The notes under the pieces: generated by a model
Databases searched by the model: none
Seen by the model: only the letters and a program-made list of their open reading frames with translations
Told to the model about the DNA's origin: nothing
Program-made: the position numbers and the translations under genes
Source of the DNA: Leuctra nigra
Lineage: Eukaryota; Arthropoda; Insecta; Plecoptera; Leuctridae
Direction: 5' to 3'
Assembly (NCBI GenBank): GCA_934045905.1
Contig: OW203767.1
Location: 27,846,785 to 27,910,784 of the forward strand
DNA length: 64,000 nucleotides
Shown here: in pieces, positions 11,092 to 22,947 of the stretch
How positions within the stretch are numbered: position 1 is the stretch's first letter
How the letters are laid out: every line of letters starts with the position of its first letter

Positions 11092-12402
11092 TTAAGACTT
11101 GGTTGGCTCGATAATATTTTTTGGAATTTCCTGGGACTTTTCCTCTACAACAGTAGATTTATCACATACTGTACCCTTGATGGCATCTTTCACCGTTGCC
11201 GTAAATATACGATAGTTAATATGATCAGGATTGAGCTCACTGAAAATATAAGTCGGCATTCTATCAGACAAAACCCACAAATTACCATCGCGATCAACCT
11301 TCAAATCATTAGTAAAGACAAACGTCTCATTGTCCTTGGTGACCAGCCCTTGATTCTCCGGCGTGTACGTCTTCTCGTTCGTATTCCAGCATCCGACGGC
11401 ATCTCTGTTGACCTGCGTGTAGAACAGAACCCCGGTCTTCTCGTCGAGGAAGGACGCCGACGACTGCGACTTCGGTCCTCGAGTACCCAGCAGCTTGTAC
11501 TCGTCGTGGCTCTTCGACGCGATCGTCTTGTTCCTCAGGATCTCCGTCGACACGGCGAACTCGTTCAGGCTCGACAACGGATGGAAGTACGCGGTCTTGA
11601 AGCCGTCAGGATTGCGTTTCGAGAGCGCGATGCCGAAGATGCCGTCGGTCCACTGGAAGTTGATGCCTCCGACGTTGTAGTTGCCGTTCAGCGGATCGAA
11701 ATAGAAGTAGTGATGTTTGACTCTCCAGGATGTGTTGTCCTTGAAACTGTACACGACGATGCCGTAGCCGCCTAGATCGGGGACATAGGCGTACGCGTCC
11801 GAGCACTGGTCCTCTCCGTCGGTATCGACGATGATGTTGGCGAAGAAAGTGTCCTCCTTCATGTCGGAGTCCTGGAAAGTGTACTTCCTGATGAGAGTGT
11901 CCGTGTGGAGATCATAGATCAGGATCTGCGGCTTGAAATACAACTTCGCCTCTCCCAAGATGTCGGCGAGGCCCGTGTCCATGACCCAAAGCCGATCGCA
12001 AGCGTCGACGCGTATCCTGAAGGTCGACACAATATGCGTGTCATTCTCGGAAGCGCCGTCAGCAGGGAGCTTGTTGGCCTCCCAGTTGGGATACGGGATG
12101 AGCATCGGGGACGTGCTGTTGCTGTCGGGATTGAAGATGGCGTAGGTCAGCGTCGCCGGGATCCCGGACTTCCAGCGCGGCACCGTCACGAAGACGCGGT
12201 TCCTCCAGACGTCAATGCCAAGAGGGAGATTGTTCTTGGTGACGAACTCGCCGGTGAGGATCGCCGTCTGTCTGGCTTGCTCGCTGGGGTAGGCGAAGTC
12301 CAGTTGGTCCCAGCCGAAGACCTCCTTCAGCTTGGTGTTGCGCGCCAGGATGCACGTCACTGTACATGCCAGCAGCAGGAGCGCGCATCTCGTGGCAGCC
12401 AT
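11092..12402 (-). CDS. Yellow/major royal jelly protein family secreted protein
   Basis: Codes for 436 residues without an intron. I chose the ATG at 12402 over an in-frame ATG 63 codons upstream because it is followed at once by a signal peptide (MAATRCALLLLACTVTCILA). The mature protein starts near RNTKLKEVFGWDQLDFAY, a classic Yellow N-terminus. Other MRJP-domain marks follow in order: LPLGIDVWRNRVFVTVPRW, RLWVMDTG, the IVYSF strand, and near the end DGNLWVLSDRMP. Several NXS/T sites fit a glycosylated secreted protein. Family members act in cuticle pigmentation (some as dopachrome conversion enzymes). Which paralogue this is cannot be settled by eye, so no symbol is given. The coding part is clearly GC-richer than its flanks. 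The stop is TAA, with an AATAAA-type motif within about 20 bp. Confidence 0.93.
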   Translation of the reverse strand: MAATRCALLLLACTVTCILARNTKLKEVFGWDQLDFAYPSEQARQTAILTGEFVTKNNLPLGIDVWRNRVFVTVPRWKSGIPATLTYAIFNPDSNSTSPMLIPYPNWEANKLPADGASENDTHIVSTFRIRVDACDRLWVMDTGLADILGEAKLYFKPQILIYDLHTDTLIRKYTFQDSDMKEDTFFANIIVDTDGEDQCSDAYAYVPDLGGYGIVVYSFKDNTSWRVKHHYFYFDPLNGNYNVGGINFQWTDGIFGIALSKRNPDGFKTAYFHPLSSLNEFAVSTEILRNKTIASKSHDEYKLLGTRGPKSQSSASFLDEKTGVLFYTQVNRDAVGCWNTNEKTYTPENQGLVTKDNETFVFTNDLKVDRDGNLWVLSDRMPTYIFSELNPDHINYRIFTATVKDAIKGTVCDKSTVVEEKSQEIPKNIIEPTKS

Positions 12403-13655
12403 GTTGGATCTGTCAATCAGAAGGACATTGGGATGATCAATCCTGTGAACAGGACTACACGCGGTCATTGACTGGATGATGCACGTATCCTGTCCTGGTG
12501 AAATGAGACAGGAACTCTTTTGTGCTGACATGCAATTCACAGGAAAACAGTCGCCCCAGTTGGAACTGAATCGTGTTTCCAATAATTGCACTCATTCAAT
12601 TCAACTCAATACATTTCGACATATTTGCTCTCATTGCAAAACAGAGCACCAGAGCAGATTTCATCATTTTACCAATGAAAATGCTAATTTATCGGTGAAC
12701 ATATTTTTCATTTCAATTATCTTTATTTGCACTTTGTACACAAGGTGACAGTCAACAATGTGGCAAGCAATTAATTACTCATGCTGCACCAATTCTGCTG
12801 ATATACTAAATAAGTTGTTATAAAATCTCGATAATTTCTTCACTCCGCTATAATAACTGCAGTAAAATTCAAGTTTTGTAATTCTTATAAATCATGACTT
12901 TCTTGATACAGTTTCTTTCGTGGTTTCCGCAGTCGAGAGGCAAATGTTGGGATGGTTCCCTAGAGCTAACTGCTTCCGTCTCAGACTCCATCCTGCACCT
13001 TTCTGATTCATCACCTCCCAATCATCCTCATAATCCTTCCACGCGAGAAAAAATCTGTGTTGTCGGCTACAAAAAATTAATTGAAAACAAAATGTTTGTA
13101 TTGTCTCATAAAACCAAATTACGTTAGAATTAAATTACATGTTCGTTCTTTTTATACCACCGATGAAATAATTATGTCTAATCTACGCAATGAAATTTAA
13201 TTTAAATATATAAACATTATACACTAAGTCACGCGTAGATTTTATTATTCCTAACAAAACTTAGAATTAACTTGTCTTTTTGTTTTGAGCTTCCCAGACT
13301 TGTTTTTGCTCCGAGGATCATTAGGAAAATATCCATTTGCGAAATACAAATCCTGACAAAACAAACATCCAGCGTTTTCGTAAGTAATGACTAAGTAATG
13401 AGACACACGACACGCTATACAGATGTTTACATCATTTTGTATTGTATATCTAACGTACCTATTTTGCCAGATTTAGTTCACACATTGTTGACTATGAAAA
13501 CTTTAAAGAAAGAATAAATGTTATAATTCATTTCAAGATTTACGGACGCATTCATTAAAAAATCCTCTGTGTGGTTGAAAAATTAAAATTAAAGATTCAC
13601 ATTAGCTGTTCAACATATTGCAGATTTCTTGAATGATTACTGTACTGATGAATTC
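12403..13655. other. Upstream region of the yellow-family gene
   Basis: AT-rich. The open frame upstream of the chosen ATG runs to 12591 but has no family features. No TATA box, repeat or second gene could be supported in this 1.2 kb. Confidence 0.4.
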
Positions 13656-13766
13656 CAGGGGCCTCATTCACGAAGCGGGATTAGCTTGGATTAGCTCGTA
13701 GTCCCATAAAAAATAACATTGGCCGCCCCCGGTTACACTGTCAAAAAGTTTTGTGAATGACCCCTG
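13656..13766. mobile_element. Small MITE-like element
   Basis: A 111-bp segment has inverted ends CAGGGGCCTCATTCAC and GTGAATGACCCCTG. The CAGGGG start is of hAT style, but no clear 8-bp TSD is seen. Confidence 0.55.
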
Positions 13767-13856
13767 AAGAATACCAGAAGAATGTGCAAGTTGCACACAC
13801 GTAAAATGAGTACTGAGGCAGTTAATAAATAAAGAGTTATAGTAAATTAATAGTAC

Positions 13857-13948
13857 GGTCGGGGACAGGCAAAGATGAACCCAGTTTAGCATTGCCAAGT
13901 ATAGGGCGGCCAATACTAGAGCGGGTTCATCTTTGCCTGTCACCGACC
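13857..13948. mobile_element. 92-bp hairpin MITE
   Basis: The left arm ggtcggggacaggcaaag and its inverse at the right form arms of about 27 bp with one or two mismatches. A half copy is at 2958-3012. The TSD is not clear. Confidence 0.65.
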
Positions 13949-14204
13949 ATAGGATCCATATTTTCCTTAAATTTTACGCCACATCGTTTTTTTCGCCACA
14001 TGGTAGTATTTTCATATTTCGTCTGACCTAGTATTTTGAAATAGATTGAAATGTAAATGAAGTCAAATTTCAGGTTGATTCGAGGATCGGCCTTACATGC
14101 AAAGCGTAAACAACTGTAAAGAAACAGATGCGGGCCAAATGTGTCAAATATGAGGACGCTCGCTGTGCGCGGTAACCTTCGCATCATTTGCCTCTCGAGG
14201 AAAA

Positions 14205-14275
14205 CCCTCACGGGAATCAAACCCGGTACTAATAGGAGTCTAGTGCGTCACCGCTTGAACCACCTCTCTCCGTCA
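14205..14275 (-). mobile_element. tRNA-derived SINE segment
   Basis: Minus-strand reading shows gagaggtggttcaagcggtg, then a B-box-type block in accgggtttgattcccgtg. This tRNA-like core is decayed and has no proper cloverleaf pairing. Confidence 0.5.
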
Positions 14276-15075
14276 TTTTAATAACTGCTCAAACAACTTG
14301 CTCGAAGTCCACTAACTGATAGTTTTATTACACATACATTTTAGAAGTGAGAACATGACAGGTAAAATGAAGAAACACTATTGAAATAGGTATCAAATAA
14401 TCTCCAGTTGACTAATGCAGCTCGTTGTGACGAAGATGTCTATGGACATCCAAGAGCACTGGAGGCGCAACATGGGTTTCTCCCTCAATTATCAAAGGCA
14501 AAACAAACATTGACAACAGGTATAGTATTTATTAGTGAGGTCGCACCGTCCGCAGTTTACATTACCGCTCACTAAAAAAAAACTATTTTTACCCTAATCA
14601 TGAGCATGCAATTTTCCGCCCGCCTCCAATGATAAAATTACACCTTAGAGACAATGAGATGACCATGTTATATTACATACTATTTAGCATATTCTCACTA
14701 TAATTATAGGTACCTACAGCAACAATTATTTTGTTGTTTTATTTCATACAAATTTATATGGTAATTACTAATAACCGTCATTTGGATACGCGAAACAATC
14801 AAGCAAAATGAACTATTATCCTGTTAAATATTGCGTGCCTGGTGTGAGAATAGCAGATCCGTGTGACCTCTAAAATTACAATATTTAGTTGGTTCAAAAT
14901 ACAATTTTATTTGAATGATTTTGTATGCAATTATTCTCTGGTCTAATTTATAACAGAAACTATGCACAAGAGCAGAGCAAGTTGGCTCATGGAAAAATCA
15001 CTGTGTCGTGAAAAAATTTAAAATTACGAATTTTAGACGTAATTTTTTTAATAAATACCAACTGAAATGTGAAAA

Positions 15076-15135
15076 GATTTTCCCGAGTGGGACTCGAACC
15101 CACGACCTTCCGATACTTCCACTTTGTTATGTACT
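15076..15135 (-). mobile_element. tRNA-derived SINE segment
   Basis: On the minus strand it carries ggtcgtgggttcgagtccca, a near-consensus B box and T-loop, preceded by short tRNA-like sequence. The upstream A-box half is poor, so this is a SINE relic and not a gene. Confidence 0.5.
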
Positions 15136-15266
15136 TAGAAGTTATCATGACAAGTGTAGGTATAAGTACATTTATCAGGTGATTACAACTTGGTAACAAT
15201 GGACAATGCTGAACATATTTCTCATATAACATATTTCATATTTCCGATACTTCCGATTTCTACTTA

Positions 15267-15464
15267 AGCCCCATTTACACGGTGCCATTTCTTGTACAAC
15301 TTCTGTACCACACTTCTGTGTCACACTTCTTGAAGGGAAATTAGAACACATTAGAACATGTTTTAAGTTCTGTGACAGAAAGTTGCGTCGTGTAAACACA
15401 AAAATTTATGAAAAATGGGAATGTGACACAGTTGTTCAAGAAATTGCACCGTATTAATGGGGCT
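15267..15464. mobile_element. MITE with TTA target duplication
   Basis: This is a 198-bp element with inverted ends AGCCCCATT(t/a)A(c/t)ACGGTGC flanked by tta (15264-15266 and 15465-15467). A 3-bp TTA duplication is typical of PIF/Harbinger-related MITEs. There is no coding capacity. Confidence 0.75.
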
Positions 15465-15496
15465 TTATGAATTTATAGTATTCAAGTAATTATGTA

Positions 15497-16573
15497 CACT
15501 CGGCCAAACAAAATTTGAACGTTGACAAAATTTGAATGACTGCTGGTCATGTCCCATAACCAATCAAAGCTTGTTATTATCATTGAAATGTGAGGTCACC
15601 TACTAGAGTGAGACAATGAGATCGCTTAGACCAGAGTTGGGTAGTAACTTAACGAAAGTAACTAGTTACTTTTTAGGTAACTTTTGGGGTAACTAGTTAC
15701 TTTTCATCCTCAGTAACTTTGTGAGTAACTAAGTTACAATTTTACAGGAACTTGTAACTTAATTTTCGTTACTTTTAAAGTTACTTTTAGGTGAAATAAT
15801 TTGACAAAAATATAATATGTTCACAGTCTACAAACTCCCTATCTATCTCTTGAGAGAAAATCATAAACCCAGACAACAAATCGCAGGAAATGAAATGTGA
15901 GTCCTTCCTTCCCATTGATCTATTTCCTTCCACAAGTCATTAGCAGATAGTTGGGCTGGGGGATGTTTGCAGGTGCCGCTGCAAGTTTTTCCGAGAATCA
16001 TACCTATCCAAATGAAAACAAGTATGACGTCATTCATACTAGCCAATAAGGGTAGCTTTTACATAAAATGTATACCCAATAAGATAGAGTTTCACAAATC
16101 AAAGTGATTGTCACATGGATGGACCATTTAAAGAAGTGAAGTGAAGAGGAAGAGGTGCGTGCATTAATATTTACCATTACCGCGAGTGCAAATTACATTT
16201 ATTATTAATTTGTATTTTGACTGTGAGCACGATGACTGGGATTAAATACAAATAATAAAATTGCTTTGTCGAACAAAATCAACCCTCAGCGGAGTTCGAT
16301 CACGTTTGTGTTTTGTCGAAAAAATATCCGAAAAGAAACTTTTAAGTAACTTAAAAGTAACTTAAATTTTTCGGTAACTACTCAGTTACTTTTCAAATCA
16401 AGTAACTTACCAATTAACTTAGTTCCTTTTGAGACCAGGTAACTTACAGAGTAACTAGTTCCTTTTTACAAGTAACTTACCCAACTCTGGCTTAGACTGA
16501 CTTCTGATGGTGCGATCTTACATTTATCAGCCTATCAGATTTATTGAACGTTCAAGTTTTGTTTGGCCAAGTG
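15497..16573. mobile_element. Tc1/mariner-type MITE, copy 2, split by a hAT-like element
   Basis: The halves 15497-15631 and 16498-16573 together match copy 1 at 9629-9838 almost base for base, and the pair is bounded by TA. The interruption is the 858-bp element 15632-16489 plus one extra copy of its 8-bp TSD. Confidence 0.9.
15632..16489. mobile_element. hAT-like element inserted in the Tc1-type MITE
   Basis: The ends CAGAGTTGGGTAGTAACTT and AAGTAACTTACCCAACTCTG point inward and are flanked by an exact TSD, gcttagac (15624-15631 and 16490-16497). Copy 1 of the host MITE has the single, unfilled gcttagac at the same place, so the insertion is proven by an empty site. Subterminal regions repeat agtaact/taactt words. 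The interior has no transposase. Confidence 0.93.
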
Positions 16574-18544
16574 TACATATCGATTTTTTATGTTTTCAGC
16601 TACATGTTTTTATTAATTTTCTGAATTTGTTTCTAATTATTTCATGACTTTGTTACACAAATTGAATTGTTTTCTACAATAAAAATGAATAAATAAATAA
16701 ATAGCTTGAGCACCGGATTCTATTCCCATGTATATTATTTTCGAAATTTCCCTCAATCGAGGTAAATGAAAACGAAGTAAATGAAGGTTCCCTACTAATA
16801 GTCCATGACCGCCTCCTCCCCATCATCTCAAATCACTCATCTGTCGCCAAGAGACAAGTTGCAGTACAGCTAAAATGATCACAGAGTTCAGTGTTTGAAA
16901 CGGTACATCCAGGATCGAACGGGAATTCGCAATACCGGTCTTATAGACACAGCAAAACAGAATTTTCACACTGCACACTGCTTTCACACACTGCATTGCT
17001 GAACACAACTAGAATATTACTTTAATCTTTTTGGAGACGTAACCATAGAGTTATGGAACTATAGGAACACGAAACCTGGCATGGGCTTTTTTATCGGGAA
17101 CAACCGGAAGTGAAAATTGCGCGCCCGTTTAGTCTCAATTACAAGAGTATGAATCCACCAAGATGCATAACAACATAATTCGCAAAATTATGTAAATGAT
17201 TTTAGGACGGAACAAATAACAATCCCGCAAAACCACAATCAGTATTGACTGGCTTTGGGCTCGAGCCATGGTACTCCTAGACGGTAGACCCGAACATCAT
17301 GTAGGAGTCCGAACGTCTAGGCAAATGAGTGAAATAAACTTATGATTGGATCTTTGATTGGATTGATGCATAATTTTAAACAAAATTAGATGTTTTTATG
17401 GAGATCTTCCAAAAACAATGAACACGTTTTTTATCAGATATTTTTTATGAATTTCACTCCTAATGATAAAATGTACTACACATGGATAATATTTCCTAAA
17501 TATCGCTATTGCTTTTGAACCATTGACGTTAGAAAATTAATTATCGTAACTATACCTAATTTTTGAGTCGATCTTAGCAATCAACTCAAGACAATATGTA
17601 TGTGTGACTGGTGGGAAATCTATAAATAAGTAGAAACATTTCAGATTCTCCACAAGTTTGGGCACACATATTTTAAAGATCGAATACAAAATTAGCTACC
17701 TATATTATATTATATTTCACATTTTTCGTATAAATTGGTGACGATATTTAAGAAATATTATCTCCTTGTTCTTCGAGAACTTACGTCTTGATCTTTAGTC
17801 TTGATTCAGTATTTATTACATTTATTTTACAGTATTTAATTATAGATTGAAATATTAATTGAAAATAATTCAATAATTTACAGTTTATTTTATTTTTTAG
17901 CTTTATAATCACAAACAAACGTTGTGTACAGAATGAATATTTGACACTGCCGAATGACCCAACTATTTCTTGACTATAATCTGTGCACCAAGCCGCCATC
18001 CAGGACTGAACTTACCTCTAATCTCTTCACCTCTCCAACAGCAACTGAGCCGACACATTTGTGTCCCCTGGTTTTGTACCGCAGCTCCGCCTCAGGGGGG
18101 ATACGTACAAAACAAGTTCTGTCCAATCCATGTGTTGACCTATCACACTCACCTCCCGTGACCTTCAGCCAACCCGGCTCTGTGATGTAACTATTTGGCG
18201 ACTCCGATGACGAATTACAATGATTGACAGCTAATCGATTAGTTTGGATGATTAAGGTGTGAAAATACCTTCACAGACGGCCTTCAAGTATGTGCCCTAA
18301 AGCGAGAAGTATCAGCATATTATTCTGTCATTGTTAATGATGTAAGAGTTTGTGGCTTTGATCGTGATACGGAAAATACGTAATTGATTGGAAATATACA
18401 CAATTTACTTGGCATATTCCCACTTCAGGAGTTATTGATGATACTTGAGAAATTTCCTAAGTGTCGTCATAGCTTTCGAACAATTTCCTATTAAATATAG
18501 AAAATAAATTGAGAAGATAATATTTGAGTTTGAGTTACAACAAT
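16574..18544. other. Non-coding stretch, no gene seen
   Basis: AT-rich sequence with a short (AATA)n tail near 16684-16704, of the type left by LINEs. A slightly GC-richer patch at 17990-18190 has open frames on the plus strand, but none with recognisable domains. Confidence 0.45.
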
Positions 18545-18794
18545 TTTTTTTTTATTTTTTTTTTATTTATTTATTAAACATGCATACAAAATAATATGTA
18601 CTTTGCCCTGCTAAGCTATAAAATAAATTAAGCTTATCAGCAGGAGTACTACATATAAACAATAAACAACTTATAATAAAACTAAATTAAACTAAAACTT
18701 ATGCTGAAAAGAAAAGAAATCAATATAAACAATACACAAAATATCCTACAAAAAAAAAAAGAAAACATATTGAAATACAAAAGAGAGATATGTT

Positions 18795-19256
18795 TTAGGT
18801 TATAAAAAAATCTTTAATGCCTAATTTAACATGACTAATTTTAGTGAAATTGTGCAAGGTCTCTGGCAAATTATTGAAAGTCATAGGTACCTTTACTGCT
18901 ATTGTATTTCTTCCGTAATTGTTATTATATCGAGGAACTACATACTGGACCTTCCGAATATTGTATTTGTGAATTTTGGTAATCTTATTTTCTTTATTGA
19001 AATAATGTTTTAATATTAGGTGGTAATCATATAATTGCTGAAATGTGAACACTCCACAGAATGAGTATATACTATTGTTTTTAATTATTTCATTTTTTAA
19101 ATGTTCCGGCAATAGATTCTTTAAGATTCTTGTTTGTAATTTGGAAATATTATTTATTAAATAATCTGATGCATGTCCCCATGTCAAGATACCATACCTC
19201 ATAATACTTTCAACAAGAGCCAAGTACACAATCCGCAAAGTATGGAAAGGCAAATA
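18795..19256 (-). pseudogene. C-terminal part of LINE ORF2 (interrupted)
   Basis: About 153 residues follow the reverse transcriptase core. They contain LPFHTLRIVYLALVESIMRYGILTWG, the conserved 'YG..TWG' block of CR1/Jockey-type ORF2, and end in ..TFNNLPETLHNF. The protein is cut from its upstream part by the 17-kb insertion 19257-36250, so it cannot be functional. Confidence 0.85.
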
Positions 19257-19890
19257 TCTAGTCGGGCGTTAGCTCGACGCTGCCAAGCACCGCTCTCATA
19301 CAACGTGCGAGCTACTACCAGAGACTTATACCGCAACGGCTTAAGTGGTCGAAACGAGGTGTCGACAGGCATACATGCAGTGAGAAATGAAAGTTGAAAA
19401 TCATGGTTATCGGGTATATTTAGCCACCTGACAACACCTAACCAAATATCAAAGTGCTGCGTTCATCCCTTTGGGGTGAATTTTGGGCCTCAAACATGCA
19501 AGGATTGACTTTCATGTTGGCTGGCTGGCTGGCTAGCTAGGCACGTCGTTTTGCTTGCCCTTTTCTACAGATTGCACGGTTTGGTCTAGAGAGTTGAAAT
19601 TTGGTAGACACATAGAGTCCCCCTTCTCACGCGTACTTCTGAAAGAAAATCTGAAATATTTTGACCAGAAGTGAATTTATCCAATTTTAAATTTTAATTT
19701 TTTTCAAAAGTCAAACGGGTCCATCGACAGTTTTGAAATTTGGCAACATTAAAGACAATGTATTGCTAGACACTCCACTTCAAGAAAAAACAAAATTTTC
19801 AAACCGGAAGTGGAAAAATTATCAATATTAAGCGTTCCGCTCTTCCCCTTCATCTACCAACACAGCAGCTTCGCTGTCAACTCCACATAT

Positions 19891-19970
19891 CCTGTCGGCC
19901 TGAATAGCTGAATTATCGGAGGCAGCTGGCTTGTGTTCCTGCATAACGGGTTCGATTCCCGATCCTAGAA
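19891..19970 (+). mobile_element. tRNA-like module in composite copy B
   Basis: Plus-strand counterpart of 7855-7932. It ends in acgggttcgattcccgatcc (B box). It is part of the composite element. Confidence 0.55.
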
Positions 19971-20639
19971 AAACTTTTTTTTCACATCATCCTTTTTTAA
20001 TTTGTGTAAGCGATGATACCTTCCAGTATATATATTCAAATGAGAGGTCGAGGGATGCTGTGTAGATCATCAATAACCCGAAACATCGCCATCGCGGCAC
20101 GCCGATTGCCATCGCGATCACAGATAGTATCAGGTTCGTAGGTAATGCTGCAGGTATGACGAGCGACATTGCGTCTTGTTGAAATCTTCGCCCATTTGCT
20201 AGTTTAGTGGTTACGAACGGCCAGTGTTGGACTGGGCCGCCGGGCAACCGGGCAATGCCCGGTGGGCCGGTTCAAAATGGGCCGATCGACTTGTAGAAAA
20301 GAGCCGGTGTCGACTTCCATAAAATATCTCTACTTAATTCATAGTCTAGAATTACAATGTTACGTAGAGCACATCCCATTAAGCAATACACCATCTACTT
20401 CAATTGCAAGGTATTCTTATCTTAGAGTATTGTATACTTATAATATGATATCGGACCTCGTCTGTCTGGGCCGCTCAAACGGTTCTTCAAGTTCGGACCG
20501 AACCGCACTGCAATGGACTGTTTATACATTGGCGGTTTAGGTAGAAGGACCAGAAAATTCCTAATGACTACTAAAATCGAAGACAATTTTTGGTGAAAAC
20601 GAAAGGAAAATTCACAAATTGACTTTCGTAGGTACAGAA

Positions 20640-21260
20640 AGTACGAAAAAAAATTCCCTGCGGGGCCATTAGAGATTTGATCAAATAACAAAATTTGCAG
20701 ATTATATTGCATTTGACTAAAGTTTTCCCAAGAATATTGCATATCACACATTTTAAATTTCTTTGAAATGGATGCAACATAGCTTCAAAGTCGGTTATTT
20801 TGTATCAAAAACTCAAAAAATTCCCTGCGGGGCCAATTGTGTTTCTGTAAAACAAAAAGTTTCAAATTATATCACATTTGTCTAAAGTTTCCACAGGATA
20901 ATGAATATCACAAATTTTAAATTCTTTGAAATGGATGCCAAAATAGCTTTAAATTTAATTCTTTTGTATCAAAAACTCAAAAAATGCCCTGCGGGGCCAA
21001 TGGGGTTTCTATTAAGACAAAATGTTACAGATTATATCACATTTGTAAAAGTTTCCACAGGAAAATGCATATCACACATTTTTCATTTCTTTGAAATGGA
21101 TGCCAAAATAACTTTAAATTTAATTATTTTGTATCAAAAACTCAAAAAATGCCCTGCGGGGCCAATGGGGTTTCTATTAAGACAAAAGGTTACACATTAT
21201 ATCACATTTGTCTAAAGTTTCCACAGGAAAATGCATATCACACATTTTACATTTATTTGA
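20640..21260. repeat. About 165-bp tandem units, each with a CCCTGCGGGG core
   Basis: The decamer occurs at 20656, 20823, 20987 and 21152 (steps 167, 164, 165), each in an AT-rich unit that includes ctttgaaatggatgc and tatcaaaaactcaaaaaat. Degenerate units are at 22732 and at 34364, on the other side of the LINE insertion. Confidence 0.85.
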
Positions 21261-22279
21261 AATACTAGAGGGACCCGTCATGTAAAACATGACCAATGTG
21301 CACCAGTGAGTTATGCGTAAATATAAAACGACAGCAATATTTGTCAGCAGAGTGTGCGTCGTTAATACATTTGACGTCGTTGATGACCCAATCTAAACAG
21401 AAAACGTTAAAAAATGAGGAACGAAGAAAAGCAATTTGATCATACCTATTATGGTAAAACAATTTCATATAAGTTTTCAAATTTACACCAGAGTATTCGT
21501 ACTAAGTAAAAATAAGAAGAAAAACAATGTATGCGCCGTAAAAAAAAATATATATTTCATTACGTTGATACCGTGACCTGATGCCCACGGCCTTTTCTTC
21601 ATTTGTTATGCTATTACATGTTATCTACGGCTTCATTATATTATACGTTCCTCAGATGTAGGGCGGAAGTAAATTTGTTTGATTTGCGGTGCACAATTTT
21701 GGATTTTAATCAAGCTCTATCAAGTACCGTTTCACTGATGTTAACAAATAACGTTATATTGAAGTATTCTCTTACAATAACTCATGTCACCATTACAAAT
21801 GATTGGTTGATGTCAGAAATACTGTTCATATTGAAATGGACTTCAGCCGATCTACCACTAATTAAAGTATAGATATTCAGTTAACAATGTAAAACTTAAA
21901 CATTGGTGCTTCAAACTTTATCAACAGCAACATGAATTCGTTGTCAATACATGACTCAATACAGACCACTCTACGAAATAAGAAACGACTGAAAATGATT
22001 AATCTAACAACATTATTTAAAAACTTCGTCGGTTAGTTGGTTTGAGGGTTACAGAACCGTGTTGATTAAATGTAGGAAGAAAATAATACGTTTGATCGTT
22101 TGCAAATTGCATCTTGAGGCCAATGTTAAAAATCTATCGGCTTTGTTTGGTTTTCATGGCCCTCTAAAATACAGATCAAATGAAATTTTTTAAAAATTAC
22201 ACTTTGACGTTTCTTGGAGTAAAGAAGTTTTCTATGTAATGTCTCTTTTGAACGGTTATTATGTGTTATAGTAGATTTT

Positions 22280-22590
22280 TTACACACTCAAAGGGATAAG
22301 GATTACGTTTTAGGTAAGTTATGGTTATTTCTTTACTTTGCGAAGGCAAAAGACGTATTTTTAGACACGATTGGCAATGAAAGGCCACCATTTTAAATAC
22401 AAAATAGTGCCGTTTTCAATATAATGTAAAGATTTGGACAGTTATTCTGTGTATAAATACATTTCTTATAAACACAAAGGGATAAGGATTGCCATTTAGG
22501 TAAGTTTCAGTTATTTATTTATGCACAAAGAGCAGAAGATGTATTTTGGACATGATTTGGGCAATGTAACGTCGACCATTTTAATTTTAA
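22280..22590. repeat. Two diverged tandem copies of about 180 bp
   Basis: Block aaagggataaggatt...taggtaagtt...accattttaa is at 22290-22410 and again at 22468-22590. It is part of the hAT-like element's interior. Confidence 0.6.
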
Positions 22591-22947
22591 ATACAACAAA
22601 GAGAGTGTGCGCGCGAAATTGAGAGGATGCGCGCGCAGGCGTTCCTGACACACAGACAGAACTGCGTAACTATAAGTAAGATACCTAAATAGCTTCAAAC
22701 TCGATTCTTTTATATCAAAACTCAAAATATGACCTGCGGAGCAATTGGGGATTTGTTCAAATAACAAAATTTGCAGATTATATTGCATTATATAATCGCA
22801 TTAATAATTAATATATTAATATAATTAATATATAATTATATAATAATATAAAAATAATATATTCGCGTCTGGTTCGTGGTGGAGAGCGGACGTGTGTTTA
22901 CCTAGCTGCCTGTCCTGTGCTCAAAGTCGTCGAAGTATTTTGTTATT

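Noticed and set aside
11221..12471. Long open frames on the plus strand opposite the yellow-family gene
   Set aside because: They are antisense shadows in a GC-rich coding region with no domains.
14205..15135. tRNA genes on the minus strand
   Set aside because: Only B-box-like blocks are good. Acceptor and anticodon stems do not pair, which fits SINE relics.
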